From Diphasiastrum complanatum (taxonomy: Eukaryota; Streptophyta; Lycopodiopsida; Lycopodiales; Lycopodiaceae): DNA of 64,000 bases. A model generated the notes under the pieces. That model was not told where the DNA came from and made no database searches. It was given only the letters and a program-made list of their open reading frames with translations. The number at the start of each line of letters is the position of its first letter. The stretch's first letter is position 1. Where the stretch lies: contig CM055101.1 in NCBI GenBank assembly GCA_029204225.1, positions 5,087,246-5,151,245 on the forward strand. Direction: 5' to 3'. The position numbers and the translations under genes were made by a program. Shown piece by piece: positions 11,041 through 23,580 of the stretch.

Positions 11041-12620
11041 CCCCCCCTTAATCTGGATCCGTGAATGCCTTGATCTTCAGACTAAGTAATGCACAAAATC
11101 AGTTGTGTGCATTAACACTGAGTGCTTTTGTGAAAATGTCTGCAACCGTGTCTTGTGTTCTACAGCACGTTAAGCTTAGCTCTCTGTCGAGAATTTTGCC
11201 CCTGATGTAGTTATATCTTATTTCAATGTGCTTACTCCTAGAATGAATCTAGGGTTGGCCGATAAGGCAATAGCACTTTGGTTATCACAAAACAGAATTG
11301 TAGGGCTGTACTGATACAGATTGATGTCTGACAGCAAATTTCTCAACCAAAATGCTTCCTTAATAGATTAAGAAACAACAATATATTCTGCTTCAGTAGA
11401 AGAAAGTGCGATAGAGGTTTGCTTACGATTGTTCCATGAAATAGGACCGCCATTGAAGAAGAATGTAAATCCATATGTGGACTTATGATGGTCTACATCT
11501 CCTCCCCAGCTTGCATTAGAATAGCCATTGAGCTGATGAAGATTGTCGTTGCTGACATCTCCATAGCACTGGTCCATGGTAGCTCAAATATATCTCATGA
11601 CTCGAATAAGAGCCTTCCAATGGATAATTTTAAAATTAGCCATGTATTGGCTGAGTGAGCTGACAACAAAAGAGATATCTAGTCTTGTACAGACCATTGC
11701 ATACATGAGAGATCCAAGTATCGATCGATATGGATAACCTCTCATCTGCTCTTCTTCTTGCTTGGTCTGGGGACATTGGTCCTTTGATAGATGCCGGCCT
11801 GGATCCATTGGTGAGTGATCTAATTTACAATTCATTAAATTGTATTTATTAAGAACATTATGAAGATACCTTTATTGAGTGATGTAAATCAGTCGATTTG
11901 CTCTGTCTCTGTGGATTTGAATTCGAAGAAAGAAGTGAGCTTCGTCCAGATCAGTCATGTTGAATTCTGAGAATAGCATCTGTTTCGAATCCTTGAGCAT
12001 ATTGGCATTGTTGCTGAAGAGCAACGTATCATACAAGGTGATGGTGATAAAGGATTGTTGCACCAACTTTGAATAGACGTTGCAATCAGCAGTTCTTGGT
12101 TTAAATCCTTGTTCAATGAGGAATGTGTTAATCCTCTGAAACCAAGCTCTGGCAGACTGTTTCAAGCCGTACAGGGCTTTGTGGAGTTTACAGACATGAT
12201 TCTTCATGCCTTCCAGAACGTATCCTGTGGGCTGGATCATGTAGATATCTTCTTGTATTACTCCATTCAGATAGGCTGTTTGTACATCAAGTTGATGCAC
12301 TTCGAGGTCGGCAGCTGCAACATAAGATAGGAGCATTCGGATCGACGAATGTTTGACAACTGGACTAAAAGTCTCACTGTAGTCGACATTCGGGATCTGG
12401 GTGAATCCTCATGCTACCAGTCTTGCCTTCCTTTGATCAATTGCTCCGTTGGCATTATATTTGATCTTAAAGATCCATTTGCAATCAATAATATTGCAGC
12501 CAATAGGAGCTTCAATTAACGACCATGTCTAATTCTTGATCAGAGAGGAATACTCTCTATCCATAGCTTCTCTCTAGAGATCAGAGTCTGGTTGGTTAAG
12601 TGCCTCTTCGACTGTCGTCG
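11041..12620 (-). pseudogene. Copia B reverse transcriptase and RNase H
   Basis: In minus-strand order this holds the RT (HQLDVQTAYLNGVIQEDIYM, HKALYGLKQSARAWFQR), a linker with YPYRSILGSLMYAMVCTRLD, and RNase H (GYSNASWGGDVDHHKSTYGF, ISWNNRKQTSIALSSTEAEY, FCDNQSAIALSANP). The YVDD active-site box is replaced by a degenerate YDTLLFSNN, and the frame is broken at least near 11,850 and 11,580. The piece cannot encode an active enzyme. It lies directly left of integrase and gag of the same element. Confidence 0.85.
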
Positions 12621-14581
12621 GTTCCTGCATCAAAAGACAAGTAGACTCATGAGTATACCTTGTGGGCTCTGTGCATACTTGGCTTGATCTTCTGGGAGGA
12701 TTTGACTGATGAACCGCTCCTAGGACTTGTTGTTGGGTAGTAGCAACATCTTTGTCTGATTTGCTGTCTCAAAGTGGATGCTTGAGCCAGAAGCTCAAAC
12801 TGTCGTGTCAATGGCAGGTGATGAAGATTCTTCTTGAGCAATGTTCTTGCCTTTGAGGTCGACGAACTGATCCTCGATAAAGAATGTATCCCGGCTCTAC
12901 AAGATTTGCTGGGCATCAGGATCGTACAACTTATAGGTGTTATCAGACGATATATATCTGATCAGGATGGTTTTGAGACCTTGGAAGTCCAATTTCTTCC
13001 TTGTGTCCTTTGGGATTTGCGCATAGGCAATGCACCCAAACACTCTTAGGTTCTTCAAAGAAGGCTTAGAGCCTGTCCACACCTCGTGGGGTGTCTTGTT
13101 TGAGAGAACCTTGGTCGAACATCTGTTCTAGATGTAAGCTGTAGTGGAGACAGCTTCAACCCAGAATCTCTTGGGCAACGATGCAGGTGCTAGCATACAC
13201 TTAGAAAATTCGATCAGAGTTTGGTTCTTCCTCTCAGCTAGGCCATTAGACTGAGGACTATAAGGAGTGATGAATTGCTACTCAATGTCTTGGCTTTGGC
13301 AGTACTTCTTGAACTCGACAGAGATATATTCTCCACGTTGTCTGACCTTAGGGCCTTGATCGTCCTTCCAGTCTCCTTTTTTGCATGCTCCTTGAAGATT
13401 CTGAAGTAGTTGAATGCCTCTGATTTCTTCTTTATGAAATACACCATAGTTCTTCTGGAGAATTCATCAATCAAGGTTATAAAATACTTGGCATCTTTTA
13501 GCGAAGGATTTTTCATCGGGCCACAAATATCTGAATGTACAACATCTAGCAATCCTCTAGCAACATGCTGATGGTTTGACTTAAATGGATTCCTAGTCTG
13601 TTTACCAGCTAGACAGTCTTGACAGACAGGTAGCTCAACTTTTTTGCGAGGATAGTCGAGATCAAGAACAATAGATTGTCTAGACATTCGTTGTACAACA
13701 GCATAATTTAAATGATCAAGTCTATAACGCCAAAGTAAACCTTTATTTGATTGAATTGAAGTACTGAGAGTCTGACTAGAGGTAGAAAGGAAATGACTTA
13801 ATTTATACAAGTATCTATGCCTCTTTTCGAATGCTAGGATCTTACATGTCCTATCAACTACTTTACATTGATCACATTCGAATTCTACTCTATGTCCTAG
13901 ATCTGTGATTCTGCTTACTGAGAGCAGATTTTTGGATAACTTAGGTACATACAGGACTTTAGAGAGTAGCCTAGATTTATCGTTTGCAAAGCATAATCTC
14001 ACAGTGCCTTCACCTTTAATAGCTTGTGTGCTATTGTATCCAAGGTGAACGAATTTCTGGGTGCTGTAAGGCGTATAGGACTCGAAATAGCCAATCAGGC
14101 TAGTCATGTGTTGAGTGGCTCCAAAATCCAAGAACCAAGAACTGTCGCCAGATTCTCCTTGATGGTTGGTCATGAAGACATCATGATCTGCTTCTTGAAT
14201 GGGCTGTGGAGCTTCTACAGCTGCATTTGCCACTTGATTCAACTGTCCCTTGTTGTTGTTCTTCGCTTGAAGTATTCGGCAGTCTTGAATTTTGTGATTG
14301 TTTTGTTTGCAGTATCTACATAACAGCTTTTTCTTTGTCTGCTGATTTGACTGTTCCTTGTGTTGAGCTAGTTTTTGGTCTGGCTTTGATTTTTTTGGGC
14401 CTTTCTTCTTCTTCTGCTTTGTCATGCTCTTGTTGGTGTATAAGGCATGAGAATCAGCTGAGGAACTTGAGGCTTCGTTCCTTCGCATGTCTTCCTGCAA
14501 CAACATAGTGATGACTCTTGAAAGAGTCAATTCTAGATGAGTCGTGATGATCATTACCCAGCTGTCATAAGAACTTGGCAA
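12621..14581 (-). pseudogene. Copia B gag C-terminus, protease, integrase
   Basis: A 447-codon frame (13,238-14,581) reads, in order: gag tail, CCHC knuckle (CRYCKQNNHKIQDC), protease (WFLDFGATQHM), pre-integrase (VCQDCLAGKQ), and integrase core (DVVHSDICGPM, FITLIDEFSRRTMVYF, ALRSDN). The rest of integrase continues broken to about 12,640. The protease motif is D-F-G-A instead of D-S-G-A; the related Copia C at 17.7 kb keeps DSGATQH. It was probably decaying after insertion. Confidence 0.85.
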
Positions 14582-14960
14582 GCTTGTAAGCAGTTGCCTT
14601 ACTGCGTCTTAATCATCTATGACAGATCTGACAGCGGCCATTTGTCTTAGCAGGTTCTTGAATTGATTAATGTGATTCTGCAAAGAATCACCATTCGTCA
14701 TCTTGAGGGAGTAGAACTTCTTCCTGAGATACTATATCTCGCACTTCGTATAGCATGCTCAAGATGTCCCAAACTTCTTTCAATGTCTGAGCTTTGGATA
14801 CATGGCCGATCTGTGTATCTGTGATGTTGAGGATGATTAGCGTGAAAGCTTTTTCATCCTTCAGCTTCCATCTAGTGATTGCCGCGTCATCTGCTTCGGG
14901 TTTCTCTTTTGCACCTGTAACAACGTCGTACAATTCTTTTGCCATTAGTACAGTTTTCAT
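14582..14960 (-). pseudogene. Copia B gag N-terminus
   Basis: The frame from 14,960 reads MKTVLMAKELYDVV, then AITRWKLKDEKAFTLI and TLKEVWDILSMLYE, the gag pattern of plant Copia. It matches the gag of Copia C at 18,369-18,653. A frameshift near 14,690 separates it from the gag C-terminus. The true start is lost: the segment equivalent to MNSQGKANPIKDKLDG of Copia C is broken at about 15,010. Confidence 0.8.
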
Positions 14961-15179
14961 CTTAAATTTCCACAGATGGTAATTGGCTCCATTAAGCTTG
15001 TCCAGAAGAGACTAGTTTTCCCTTGGAAATCCATGTGAAAGAATTAGTCTAAGTGATAGGAAAAACTATCAGTGACTTAAGTATAAAAATCTGGTACTGA
15101 AAAATATAGAACAAGAAGATAATTACTCTATCGGCTAGTAGAGTCTTGTACTGTGGAAGCTAATCAAGCTATGAAGATA

Positions 15180-15191
15180 GCTCTGATACCA
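15180..15191 (-). promoter_or_regulatory. primer-binding site of Copia B
   Basis: On the minus strand these bases read TGGTATCAGAGC, the standard initiator-tRNA-Met priming site, directly following the LTR end CCAACA. Confidence 0.9.
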
Positions 15192-16220
15192 TGTTGGGAG
15201 AGAGAGGGAGGAAGAATAAGTGACGAACACGAAATGAACTGAACAAGAAACGAACGAGAAACGAACTTGAACAGAGAATATTCCTGCGTAGCGGAATGAA
15301 TTATTTGACTCTCTCCCTAAGCATGACTACGCCTATCAGAATGAACAAAACTTTGGTGATAGAAATCACAGTCATTCTAGATTATGTAGCCAAACTTTAA
15401 ATGGATGAAGCGCTAGATGAATAATTTGTCACGAATTGAAAGACAAATTATCTGTCACGAATGATTCGCGAAGAGCTAGACTGTGATCGACTGATAATTA
15501 GTCGCGAATGATTTGTGAAAGACAAGACTAAAAGTTGATTGTCTATTATTAGAAAGAGCAACTAGAAAGATCAGATAGAATGAAGAATAAGCATAACAAT
15601 ATTGACACAGATCTAAACGCAGAACGAATAAACTATATTAGATTAAGTATATCAAGTATACAAGTCAATAATGTGGTAGAGCACAAGACAGTAGCGGACA
15701 AAACCGCGTGCCCTACAAAGCTTATTTATATCTGTAATGAGGAATAAAATCTCCTTCACTTGTTCTAGACTTATCTTCTTCATCAGAACTGTAGAATACA
15801 CAGATGGTATCCTATATATACATAATATTACAGGTGTGCAGATGTGAAAGTACAGAGTGGATGTGCTATCTGTAAGAGATCGTAGGTGGCTGCAATTGTT
15901 GTCCAATCTGTTAGCGCAACTGCATAGGGTGAGCGTGGAAAGGGGTGTAACATCAAGTGAACGTTGGTGATGATAAAAAGTGCATCACTCTTATGAATGG
16001 CCTTAGAATAAGATTTATAGGGTGCCTTAGCTTTTAGGACACTTTTGGCATTCAGTAAGGTAGTGTCCGCTTTTTGCTTGTCACCATAACCTGTGTAAGA
16101 ACAGAGTGTCGTGTTTCATTCGTCCTTTCTTCGTCTGTGCGAATTTGCGTGTAAATATGCAACATGAATGGAGACAGATAAAAATTGGAATTTAGGAGAG
16201 TAGAAGGAGTAAATCCAACA
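15192..16220 (-). mobile_element. 5' LTR of Copia B (1,029 bp)
   Basis: The LTR has inverted termini TGTTGG and CCAACA, and the primer-binding site lies at its inner end. Its outer 150 bases match the truncated copy at 10,889-11,040 and, more loosely, the end of the LTR at 18,810-19,945. Immediately outside (16,221 on) lies Copia C internal sequence, so B was inserted into C or joined to it by a deletion. Confidence 0.85.
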
Positions 16221-17418
16221 GTAGGTTCCTGTATCAAGAGACATGCAGACTCAGGAGTATACCTTGTGGGCTGTGTGTGCACTCGGCTTGATCTTCTAGG
16301 AGGAATCGACCGATGAACCACTCCTGGAACTTGTTATTGGGTAGCAACAACGTCTTCGTCTGATTTGTTGTCAAATAGTGGGTCGACAATGGACACGCTT
16401 GAGCCTAAAGCTCGGATAGTCATGTCAATGGTAGGTGATAAAGGTTCTCCTGGAATAATATCTTTGTCTTTGATGTCGACAAACTGATCCTCGATAAATA
16501 TTGTATCCTAGCTGTACAAGATTTGTTGGGTATCGAGATCATACAGTTTGTATGTGTTATCAGATGAAGTATATCCAATCTTGAGTCCTTGGAAGTTGAA
16601 TTTCTCTCTCATGTCTTTTGGGATCTGTGCGTAGGCAACGCATCTGAATACTCTTAGGTTCTTCATACAAGGCTTAGAGTCTGTCCACACCTCATTGGGT
16701 GTTTTGCTTGAGAGGGGCTTGGTCGGACATCTATTCTGGACGTAAGTTGCAGTGGAGATAGCTTCGGCCCAAAAGCTCTTGGGCAGCGATGCATGCGCCA
16801 ATATACATTTGGCTGATTCAACCAGAGTACGGTTCTTCCTCTCGGCTAAGCCATTAGACTGAGGACTATAAGGAGTGATAAATTGCTGCTCAATGCCTTG
16901 GCTCTGGCAGTACTCCTTAAATTAAGTAGAGATGTACTCTCCACCATCTTCAAACCCAGGGCCTTGATCGTCCTTCTAGTCTCTTTTTTTGCGTGCTCCT
17001 TGAAGATTTTGAAGCGATTGAAAGCTTCTGATTTCTTCTTGATAAAATACACCATAGTCCTTTTAGAGAATTCATCAATAAAAGTTATAAAATACTTCGC
17101 ATCCTTCAGAGAAGGATTCTTCATCAGGCCACAAATGTTTGAATGCACAACGTCTAACAATCCTCTAGTAGTATGCTGATGGCTTGATCTAAATGGTTTC
17201 CTAGTCTGTTTACCAACTAAACAGCCTTGATACACAGGTATCTCGACTTTATTACTAGGATAGTCTAGATCAAGAACAACAGAATGTTTAGACATTTGTT
17301 GTACAGCTGCATGATTCAAGTGACCAAGTCTATAATGCCAAAGTAAACGTTTATATGCTTGAATAGAAGTACTGAGTGCCTGACTAGAGACAGAAAAACA
17401 ATGAATTAATCTATACAA
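16221..17418 (-). pseudogene. Copia C integrase
   Basis: Minus-strand frames give integrase core (LLDVVHSNICGLM, FITFIDEFSKRTMVYF, 16,846-17,418) and C-terminal part (LPKSFWAEAISTATYVQNRC, 16,508-16,801). RT and RNase H are absent: the sequence stops at the point matching 12,620 of Copia B and meets the B LTR. The frame is broken between the pieces. Confidence 0.8.
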
Positions 17419-17475
17419 ATATCCATGCCTCTTTCCGAGTGCTAGGATCTTGTCTGTCCTATTAACTACTTTGCA

Positions 17476-18653
17476 CTAATCACATTCGAATTCTACTTTA
17501 TGTCCTAGATCTGTGATTCTGCTTATAGAGAGCAGATTTGTAGATAAATTGGGTACATATAGGACTTTAGAATGTAGGTTAGATTGATCATTTGCAAAGC
17601 TCAATCTCACAATACCTTTACCTTTAATAGCTTGTGTGCTATTATCACCAAGGTGAATGTATTTGTTGGTACTGTAAGTTGTATAGGACTCGAAACAGCC
17701 AATGAGGCTAGTCATATGCTGAGTGGCACCGGAATCCAAAAACCAAGAACTGTCATTGGATGCTCCTTGATGGCTGGTCATGAAGGCATCATGATCCACT
17801 TCTTGAATGGGCTGTGGAGCTTCTGTAACTGCATTGGCCACTTAATTCGACTGTCCCTTGTTGTTGTTCTTTTCTTGTAGTATCCGGCAGTCTTGAATCT
17901 CATGGTTGTTTTTCTTGCAGTATCTGTAGAACACTTCTTCTTTGTTTGTAGATTCGACTGTTCTTTCTGCTGTGTTGGTACCTGGGCTTGCTTTGATTGC
18001 TTCGAGCCTTTTTTCTTCTTCTGCTTAGTTGTGCTCTTGTTGGTGTAGAAAGCGTGAGAATCAGTTGAGGAACTAGAGGCTTCGTTCCTCTGTGCGTCTT
18101 CCTGCAACAACATTGTAATGACTCTTGAAAGAGTCAACTTTGGATGTGTCGTGATGATCATCACCCAGCTGTCGTATGAGCTTGGCAAACTTGTAAGCAA
18201 TTGTATCACTGCGTCTTGATCGTCTATGACAGATTTGACAACAACCATTTGCTTCAGCAAGTTCTTGAATTGGTTGATGTGATTCTGCAGAAAATCACCA
18301 TTCGTCATCTTGAGGGAGTAAATTTTTTTTTTGAGATGTAGTTTGGAAGCTATATCTATCACTTCATATCATGTGCTCAATATATCCCAGACTTCTTTGG
18401 ATGTTTGGGCTTCGGACACATGGCCGATCCGAGTATCCAAAATGTTGAGGATGATCAGCGCGAATGCTTTACCATCCTTCAGCTTCCATCTGGCAATTGT
18501 TGCGTCGTCAGCTTTGGGTTTCTCCTCTGCACCTGTAACAATGGCATACAATTCTTTAGCCATTAGCACAGTTCTCATTTTATATTTCCACAGATGGTGA
18601 TTGGATCCATCAAGCTTGTCCTTGATAGGATTGGCTTTCCCTTGGGAATTCAT
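17476..18653 (-). pseudogene. Copia C gag and protease
   Basis: Gag starts at 18,653 (MNSQGKANPIKDKLDG, then LWKYKMRTVLMAKEL) and is frameshifted near 18,365. A second frame (17,778-18,362) carries the gag C-terminal half. The protease frame (17,476-17,841) keeps WFLDSGATQHM and the downstream IHLGDNSTQAIKGKG. A zinc-knuckle region near 17,900-17,950 is frameshifted. Confidence 0.8.
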
Positions 18654-18797
18654 GTGGAAGATTAGTCTAGGTGATAGAAATAACTAACAGTGACTTAAGT
18701 ATGAAAATCTGATGCTAAATTACAGAACAATAAGACAAATACTCTATTGGCTAGTAGAGTTTTGTTACTATGGAAGCTTATTAGGCTACAGAAATCA

Positions 18798-18809
18798 GCT
18801 CTGATACCA
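18798..18809 (-). promoter_or_regulatory. primer-binding site of Copia C
   Basis: The minus strand reads TGGTATCAGAGC directly after the LTR end CCAACA. Confidence 0.9.
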
Positions 18810-19945
18810 TGTTGGAAAGACGGGTGTGAAGAAAGATAACTCAAAAAAGAAATGAACACGAAAAGAAACGAACTCAAAAAAGAAACCAACTCAAGTAGAA
18901 ATTGTTTGTGCGTAGCGAAATAAGCTATCTTATTCTTTTCTCAAGCACGACTATGCCTATCAGTCTCAAACAGAACATTAGTGATAGAAATCACGTTCAA
19001 TCTGATTATGTAGGCAAACATTAAGCATCAAAACATCAGAAAGATAATTTGTCGTGAACAACTAGACTAATTATAATTCGCGAAGAGCAGACATCTAGAT
19101 TAAGTAGATAGAAAGCCAGACAAAACGTAGAAAAGCATTGCAATATTGACACAAATATGAACGCAGAACAAACAGTGCTGTAATTAGATTAAGTATAGCA
19201 AAATATACAAGTCAATAATGTAGGTGAACACAAAACAATAGCAAACATAACCGTGTGCTTCACAAAGCTAATCACACAATCTGTAAAGGTGATGAGCCTA
19301 TTACTGACAATACATCTGGAAGAAAAGAATCAATGCATGAAAGGATCTACGATGTCTATCTTTGATTAGCAGTGATGTTTCGTTCTCTCTCTTCTATTCT
19401 GATACCGTTTTGATGCAGTTCTGTTATATTATCTGAATACGCATTGGTATTCAATATATACATAATTTTTATAGGTGTGCAGATGAGAAAGGTACAAAAG
19501 TGGATGTGCTGTCTGTGGGAGATCGTGGGTGGTTGTTATCGTTGTCAAATTTGATTGCATAATGCATGGGATGAGTGTGAGGAGGCCGTGATGTCAGCCT
19601 TCGCTAGAATTAACGTTGATAAAAATACGAAAAATGCACTCTGACAAATGTCTAAAAAACTGATTTACAGGGTACCTTCGCTTTTCTATAAGGGCACCTT
19701 TGGCATTTGTAGGATAGTGTCATCTTTTTTGCCTATCACAAATCACGTGTAAAAACACAATGCCGTCTTTTTCACCTTTTTCGTCTGTGGAAATTTACTT
19801 GTATTTATGTAGAGAGTCATATTTTTTGCCTGTCTTATTTTACATGTAGATATGTAGACTATGCGAGAACACAAGTAAAATACAGCAGCATGAATGGAGG
19901 CAGATTAAAATAGGATTTAGGAGAGTAAAGGAGATAAATCCAGCA
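18810..19945 (-). mobile_element. 5' LTR of Copia C (1,136 bp)
   Basis: The LTR is bounded by TGTTGG (inner, 18,810) and CCAGCA (outer, 19,945) in plus orientation. Parts match the LTR of Copia B, for instance the string near 'gcatgaatggaggcagatta'. Outside it lies gag of a different Copia (E), so C was inserted into E. Confidence 0.85.
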
Positions 19946-20349
19946 ATGTTCATGTTATCTGGAAAGATCTTGCTAAAGTTTTTAACAAGTAGATGAGCTG
20001 CTTCTTTGTTGATACTACATTCTTTGTTCCGACATTGTGTAATGAAAGGAATAGATCCTTCATTTTTTTGATAAAAGAGGTAAGGTCTCTGTCATCTCAT
20101 CGTAGATTTGTCAACTGATCTTCAAGAAGCATGATCCGGCTATGTGATTTTGTTTGAAATCTGGTAAGCAATGTATCCCACATCTCTCTTGCATTAGAGA
20201 GTGTTGCAAGGTCAAGCGTTAGGCTATCTTCGATGGATGATGACAAGATGGCTATTGTCTTGTCTTTCTTCTCTCTCCATTCTTGTAGCTCTCTGCCAGT
20301 AGTTGTAGGCATCTCTTCGGTGCCGTCTACCCAGGGCCATAGCCATTTA
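19946..20349 (-). pseudogene. Copia E gag fragment
   Basis: The minus frame reads LWPWVDGTEEMPTTTGRELQ, then EWREKKDKTIAILSSSIEDS, then AREMWDTLLTRFQTKS and MLLEDQLTNL. This is a UBN2-type Copia gag unlike that of B and C. It is cut on the left by the Copia C LTR and on the right by a Ty3/gypsy LTR. The leader, primer site and LTR right of the gypsy element (23,581-24,917) are probably the rest of the same element. Confidence 0.8.
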
Positions 20350-20905
20350 CAAGTAGAGGTGAGGAAGTCCTCCAAATCCAAGGTAGAGCCTCCAAATGTC
20401 CTCCAAGAAACTTGCAAGCTTCAAGATGCTCCCCGACTCTGAGCTAGGATGCCTCCACCTACAAGTAAGGATCTGCAAGCCTCTAAGGATCTCTCCTCCA
20501 CCTGTGTCCCTACTCTTTAAACACAAAGATAGATAACAAGCTGGCCTCAAGTATTCACCACCCAACCATAGCTAGATCCAAGCTCCAAGCAAGATCTATC
20601 TAGCACCCCCTTGCTACCCATAAACTAATCACAAGCATACCACAACAGACTATAGCATACTCAAGATCCAAACCCTACTTATGTCCCATACCATAAGCAA
20701 GATCCAAACCCTAAGCATACTACAACACTTCCTAGCATACTCAAGATCCAAACCCTACTTATGTCCCATACCATAAGCAAGATTTAGACCCTAAGCATAC
20801 TACACACAAGAAAACACTCTACACCCTAGTAGCCACACCGGAGCATAAGCAAAACAAACACCTACCTACCCTTAACCAAGGACATTAGTACCTTAGGTGG
20901 CTTAG
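20350..20905 (-). mobile_element. left LTR of the gag-only Ty3/gypsy element
   Basis: It matches the right LTR from about 22,602. It differs in two ways. An internal block of about 80 bases beginning 'agcatactcaagatccaaac' is duplicated in tandem (about 20,655-20,815). About 370 bases between 'caaaca' and 'cacctacct' are missing. The LTR stops at 'ttagtacctta' and runs straight into gag sequence. Confidence 0.8.
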
Positions 20906-20931
20906 GTGTGTCATCAAAGTATTTTGCAGCC

Positions 20932-21567
20932 CTAATAGCATCTTCTAGGGTTTTTTGGATGGTTCCTACGAACATCCACTTGATAATCTTTTGGTAACCC
21001 ATCAATGAATATTAACATTTGTACCTTAGGCAGAATGTCACTATAAAGTGAGTTCAGATACTCATGAAAATCTTGAATAAATTGTTTCAAACCTTTATTC
21101 ATGGTTAGATGACTCAACTTTTGGAAGTGTTCATAGTCATCTAAAAGTGGTAGGAAGTATTCAATAAAAACTATGCAAAAATCTTCCCATGTACAAGGTT
21201 GATTGCCTTTTGCAACTAGGTCATCCCACCATACTAAGGCTCTTCCCTCGAGGAACATAGTAACAGTGGATAGTTTTTCACATTCATGGAATTGGTTCAT
21301 GGCAAAGTATTTGTTCCAAACATTTAGCCAAGAATTTACCACTTGTAAGTTCCTATTTTTCTTTTCTCCCTTAAACACTTTTACGGGAGGTAGAACTACA
21401 TGCTTCTTCTGATTGGCTAACCTAGACTCTAAGTCTTGGTCTCTTTGATTAGTTTCAAGAAGCTTCTTATTAGTGGCTTGAATTTGTTGGTATAAAAGTT
21501 CAAGAGCTTGTGTCACATTGGATGGGTTTGATAGATCAAATGTCGGGTTTTCATTGGTTTGATCCAT
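20932..21567 (-). CDS. Ty3/gypsy gag (211 aa, truncated)
   Basis: The frame starts MDQTNENPTFDLSNPSNVTQ, has a short coiled region, and carries the retrotransposon gag domain: SWLNVWNKYFAMNQFHECEK, VTMFLEGRALVWWDDL, TWEDFCIVFIEYFLP, LKQFIQDFHEYL. It lacks the zinc knuckle and ends close to the LTR. No protease, RT or integrase is present between the LTRs, so the element could move only with proteins from relatives. The frame itself is uninterrupted. Confidence 0.85.
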   Translation of the reverse strand: MDQTNENPTFDLSNPSNVTQALELLYQQIQATNKKLLETNQRDQDLESRLANQKKHVVLPPVKVFKGEKKNRNLQVVNSWLNVWNKYFAMNQFHECEKLSTVTMFLEGRALVWWDDLVAKGNQPCTWEDFCIVFIEYFLPLLDDYEHFQKLSHLTMNKGLKQFIQDFHEYLNSLYSDILPKVQMLIFIDGLPKDYQVDVRRNHPKNPRRCY

Positions 21568-22583
21568 TGGGGTTGATTGTGTGTTTCCCTTTTATGCAAA
21601 TACAACAACAAGTGCTCAAATTAGATTGATAGAAATGTTTCCATTTTTACATCCAATGCAAATAAAAAGCCTTTACTTCTATTCATTCAATCTTATTGTT
21701 TGTAAGCTCAATCCAGACCTATTATTTGCAAGCTCAATCCAAACTTAAGAGGAAAACAACAAGAAGCTACATTTGCCTTGATCAAAAGCAAAAATGAAAA
21801 CCAAATCTTTATGTAAACTTAAATTAACTAATCCAAGCTAATGTTTACATAAAATTCTCATTGCAATTTTAATTCCGTGTGTCATTTCAAAAGCAACCAA
21901 AGTTCTCACATTTCTCACTATTCTAGATCTCCAAATCCATGAAACTAGTGTTTAGAAATGGATAACTAATGAAGCTTTATGAAAAATTCAATTTTCAGAT
22001 CTGATTTTCAGATTTACAGATCTGAAAATCATAACTTCATGATGACAGAAAACAAAACTTCAAAACTTGTTTTATGCACAAAGTTACACTACCATTTCCT
22101 TCCTACATTGCCATTTTCATAAAACTAGGAGATAGAAAGGTGTAACTAATGAAGTTTGGATGAAAACTTCACTTTTCAGATCTAATTTTTAGATTTACAG
22201 GTCTGAGAAATAGAACTTCAAACACTTCATTTATGCAAAAAAAAACACTAGTTTTGATCAAAACACATAGCTAGAATCAATCGTTTTGCAAAGAAAAGTT
22301 TGTGTATGTAGAGGAAGACTTCCTCTAACCATCCCACAAATCCTTTTTCAGAACTTTTAAAAATCCAAAGCCCACTTTAAAACTTCTCTAACATGATAAA
22401 AAATCAACCCCTAAACAATTCTATAAGCATCACTACTCTCTTCCAAAGAGAACTAGATTCATTGGGTACTTCAACTACAAGCTACCTACAACTAGAAAAG
22501 CCAATAATCTTTCTCAAAAACATTTTAGTTGGTGATCTTAATAGAACTTGAAGAAGGTTAGAAAGGTTACCATCCTTTGTCTA
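21568..22583 (-). mobile_element. leader of the gag-only Ty3/gypsy element
   Basis: This is about 1 kb of non-coding leader between the primer-binding site and the gag start. It contains two diverged copies of a segment with 'ttcagatct...tttagatttacag' at about 21,990 and 22,170. I see no gene in it. Confidence 0.6.
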
Positions 22584-22595
22584 GCTCTGATACCA
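22584..22595 (-). promoter_or_regulatory. primer-binding site of the Ty3/gypsy element
   Basis: The minus strand reads TGGTATCAGAGC, a few bases from the LTR end. Confidence 0.85.
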
Positions 22596-22598
22596 CTT

Positions 22599-23580
22599 TT
22601 ATAGGTAGAGGTGAGGAAGTCCTCCAAATCCAAAGTAGAGCCTCCAAATGTCCTCCAAGCAACTTGCAAGCTTCAAGATGCTCCCCAACTCCAAGCTAGG
22701 ATGCCTCCACCTGCAAGTAAGGATTTGCAAGCCTCCAAGGATCTCTCCTCCACCTGTGTCCCTCCTCTTTAAACACAAAGATAGATAACAAACTGGCCTC
22801 AAGTATTCACCTCCCAACCATAGCTAGATCCAAGCTCCAAGCAAGACCTATCTAGCATCCCCTTTCTAACCATAAACAAATCACAAGCATACCACAACAG
22901 ATTATAGCATACTCAAGATCCAAACCCTACTTATGTCCCATACCATAAGCAAGATCCAAACCCTAAGCATACTACACACAAGAAAACACTCTACACCCTA
23001 GTAGCCACACTAGAGCATAAGCAAAGCAAACAAGAGAGATCTCCCCCCTCCCAATGGGCACCCTACTACCCTCATATAGATGGCCCATGGACCCCTCCAA
23101 TGCACTATAGAGTTCCATGCTCATCTAATGAGGAAGCCTAGGGGAGTTAAAGAATCTCCAAGTGGTCTAGGACCAAAGTATACTTGCACAACTTGGGCAT
23201 TGGGACCTAGTAGGAGGGCGCCCTCCCAAAGGTTCCATTGAGTTCCCAACTCCCACAAGAAAGGCATTCAAAGAGTCATAGGTTATGGAAGGAGTCTCTT
23301 AACATTCAAGATTGAGACCCAAGGTTTAGAAAAATAGTCATCCAATGACTTTTTAACATCTCTCTAGGTTCCATACCTCCATCCAAGGAATAGACACCTA
23401 CCTGCCCTTAACCAAGGACATTAGTACCTTAATCTAAGGTACCTATCCTTAATCTTAAGGGTACTCCTTATCCAAGAGTCACGTGACTCCATACCTCCGA
23501 CCAAGGTACAGTCACTTGCCTGCCCTTATCCAAGGGCACATACCCTTATCCAAGGGTAACTTGCCATTTAGCCCCCAACA
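22599..23580 (-). mobile_element. right (5') LTR of the Ty3/gypsy element
   Basis: On the minus strand it starts TGTTGGGGGCTAAATGG at 23,580 and ends near the primer site. The outer 500 bases contain repeated short strings such as 'ttatccaaggg' and 'aaccaaggacatta' that the left LTR lacks. I could not find a convincing target-site duplication. Confidence 0.75.
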
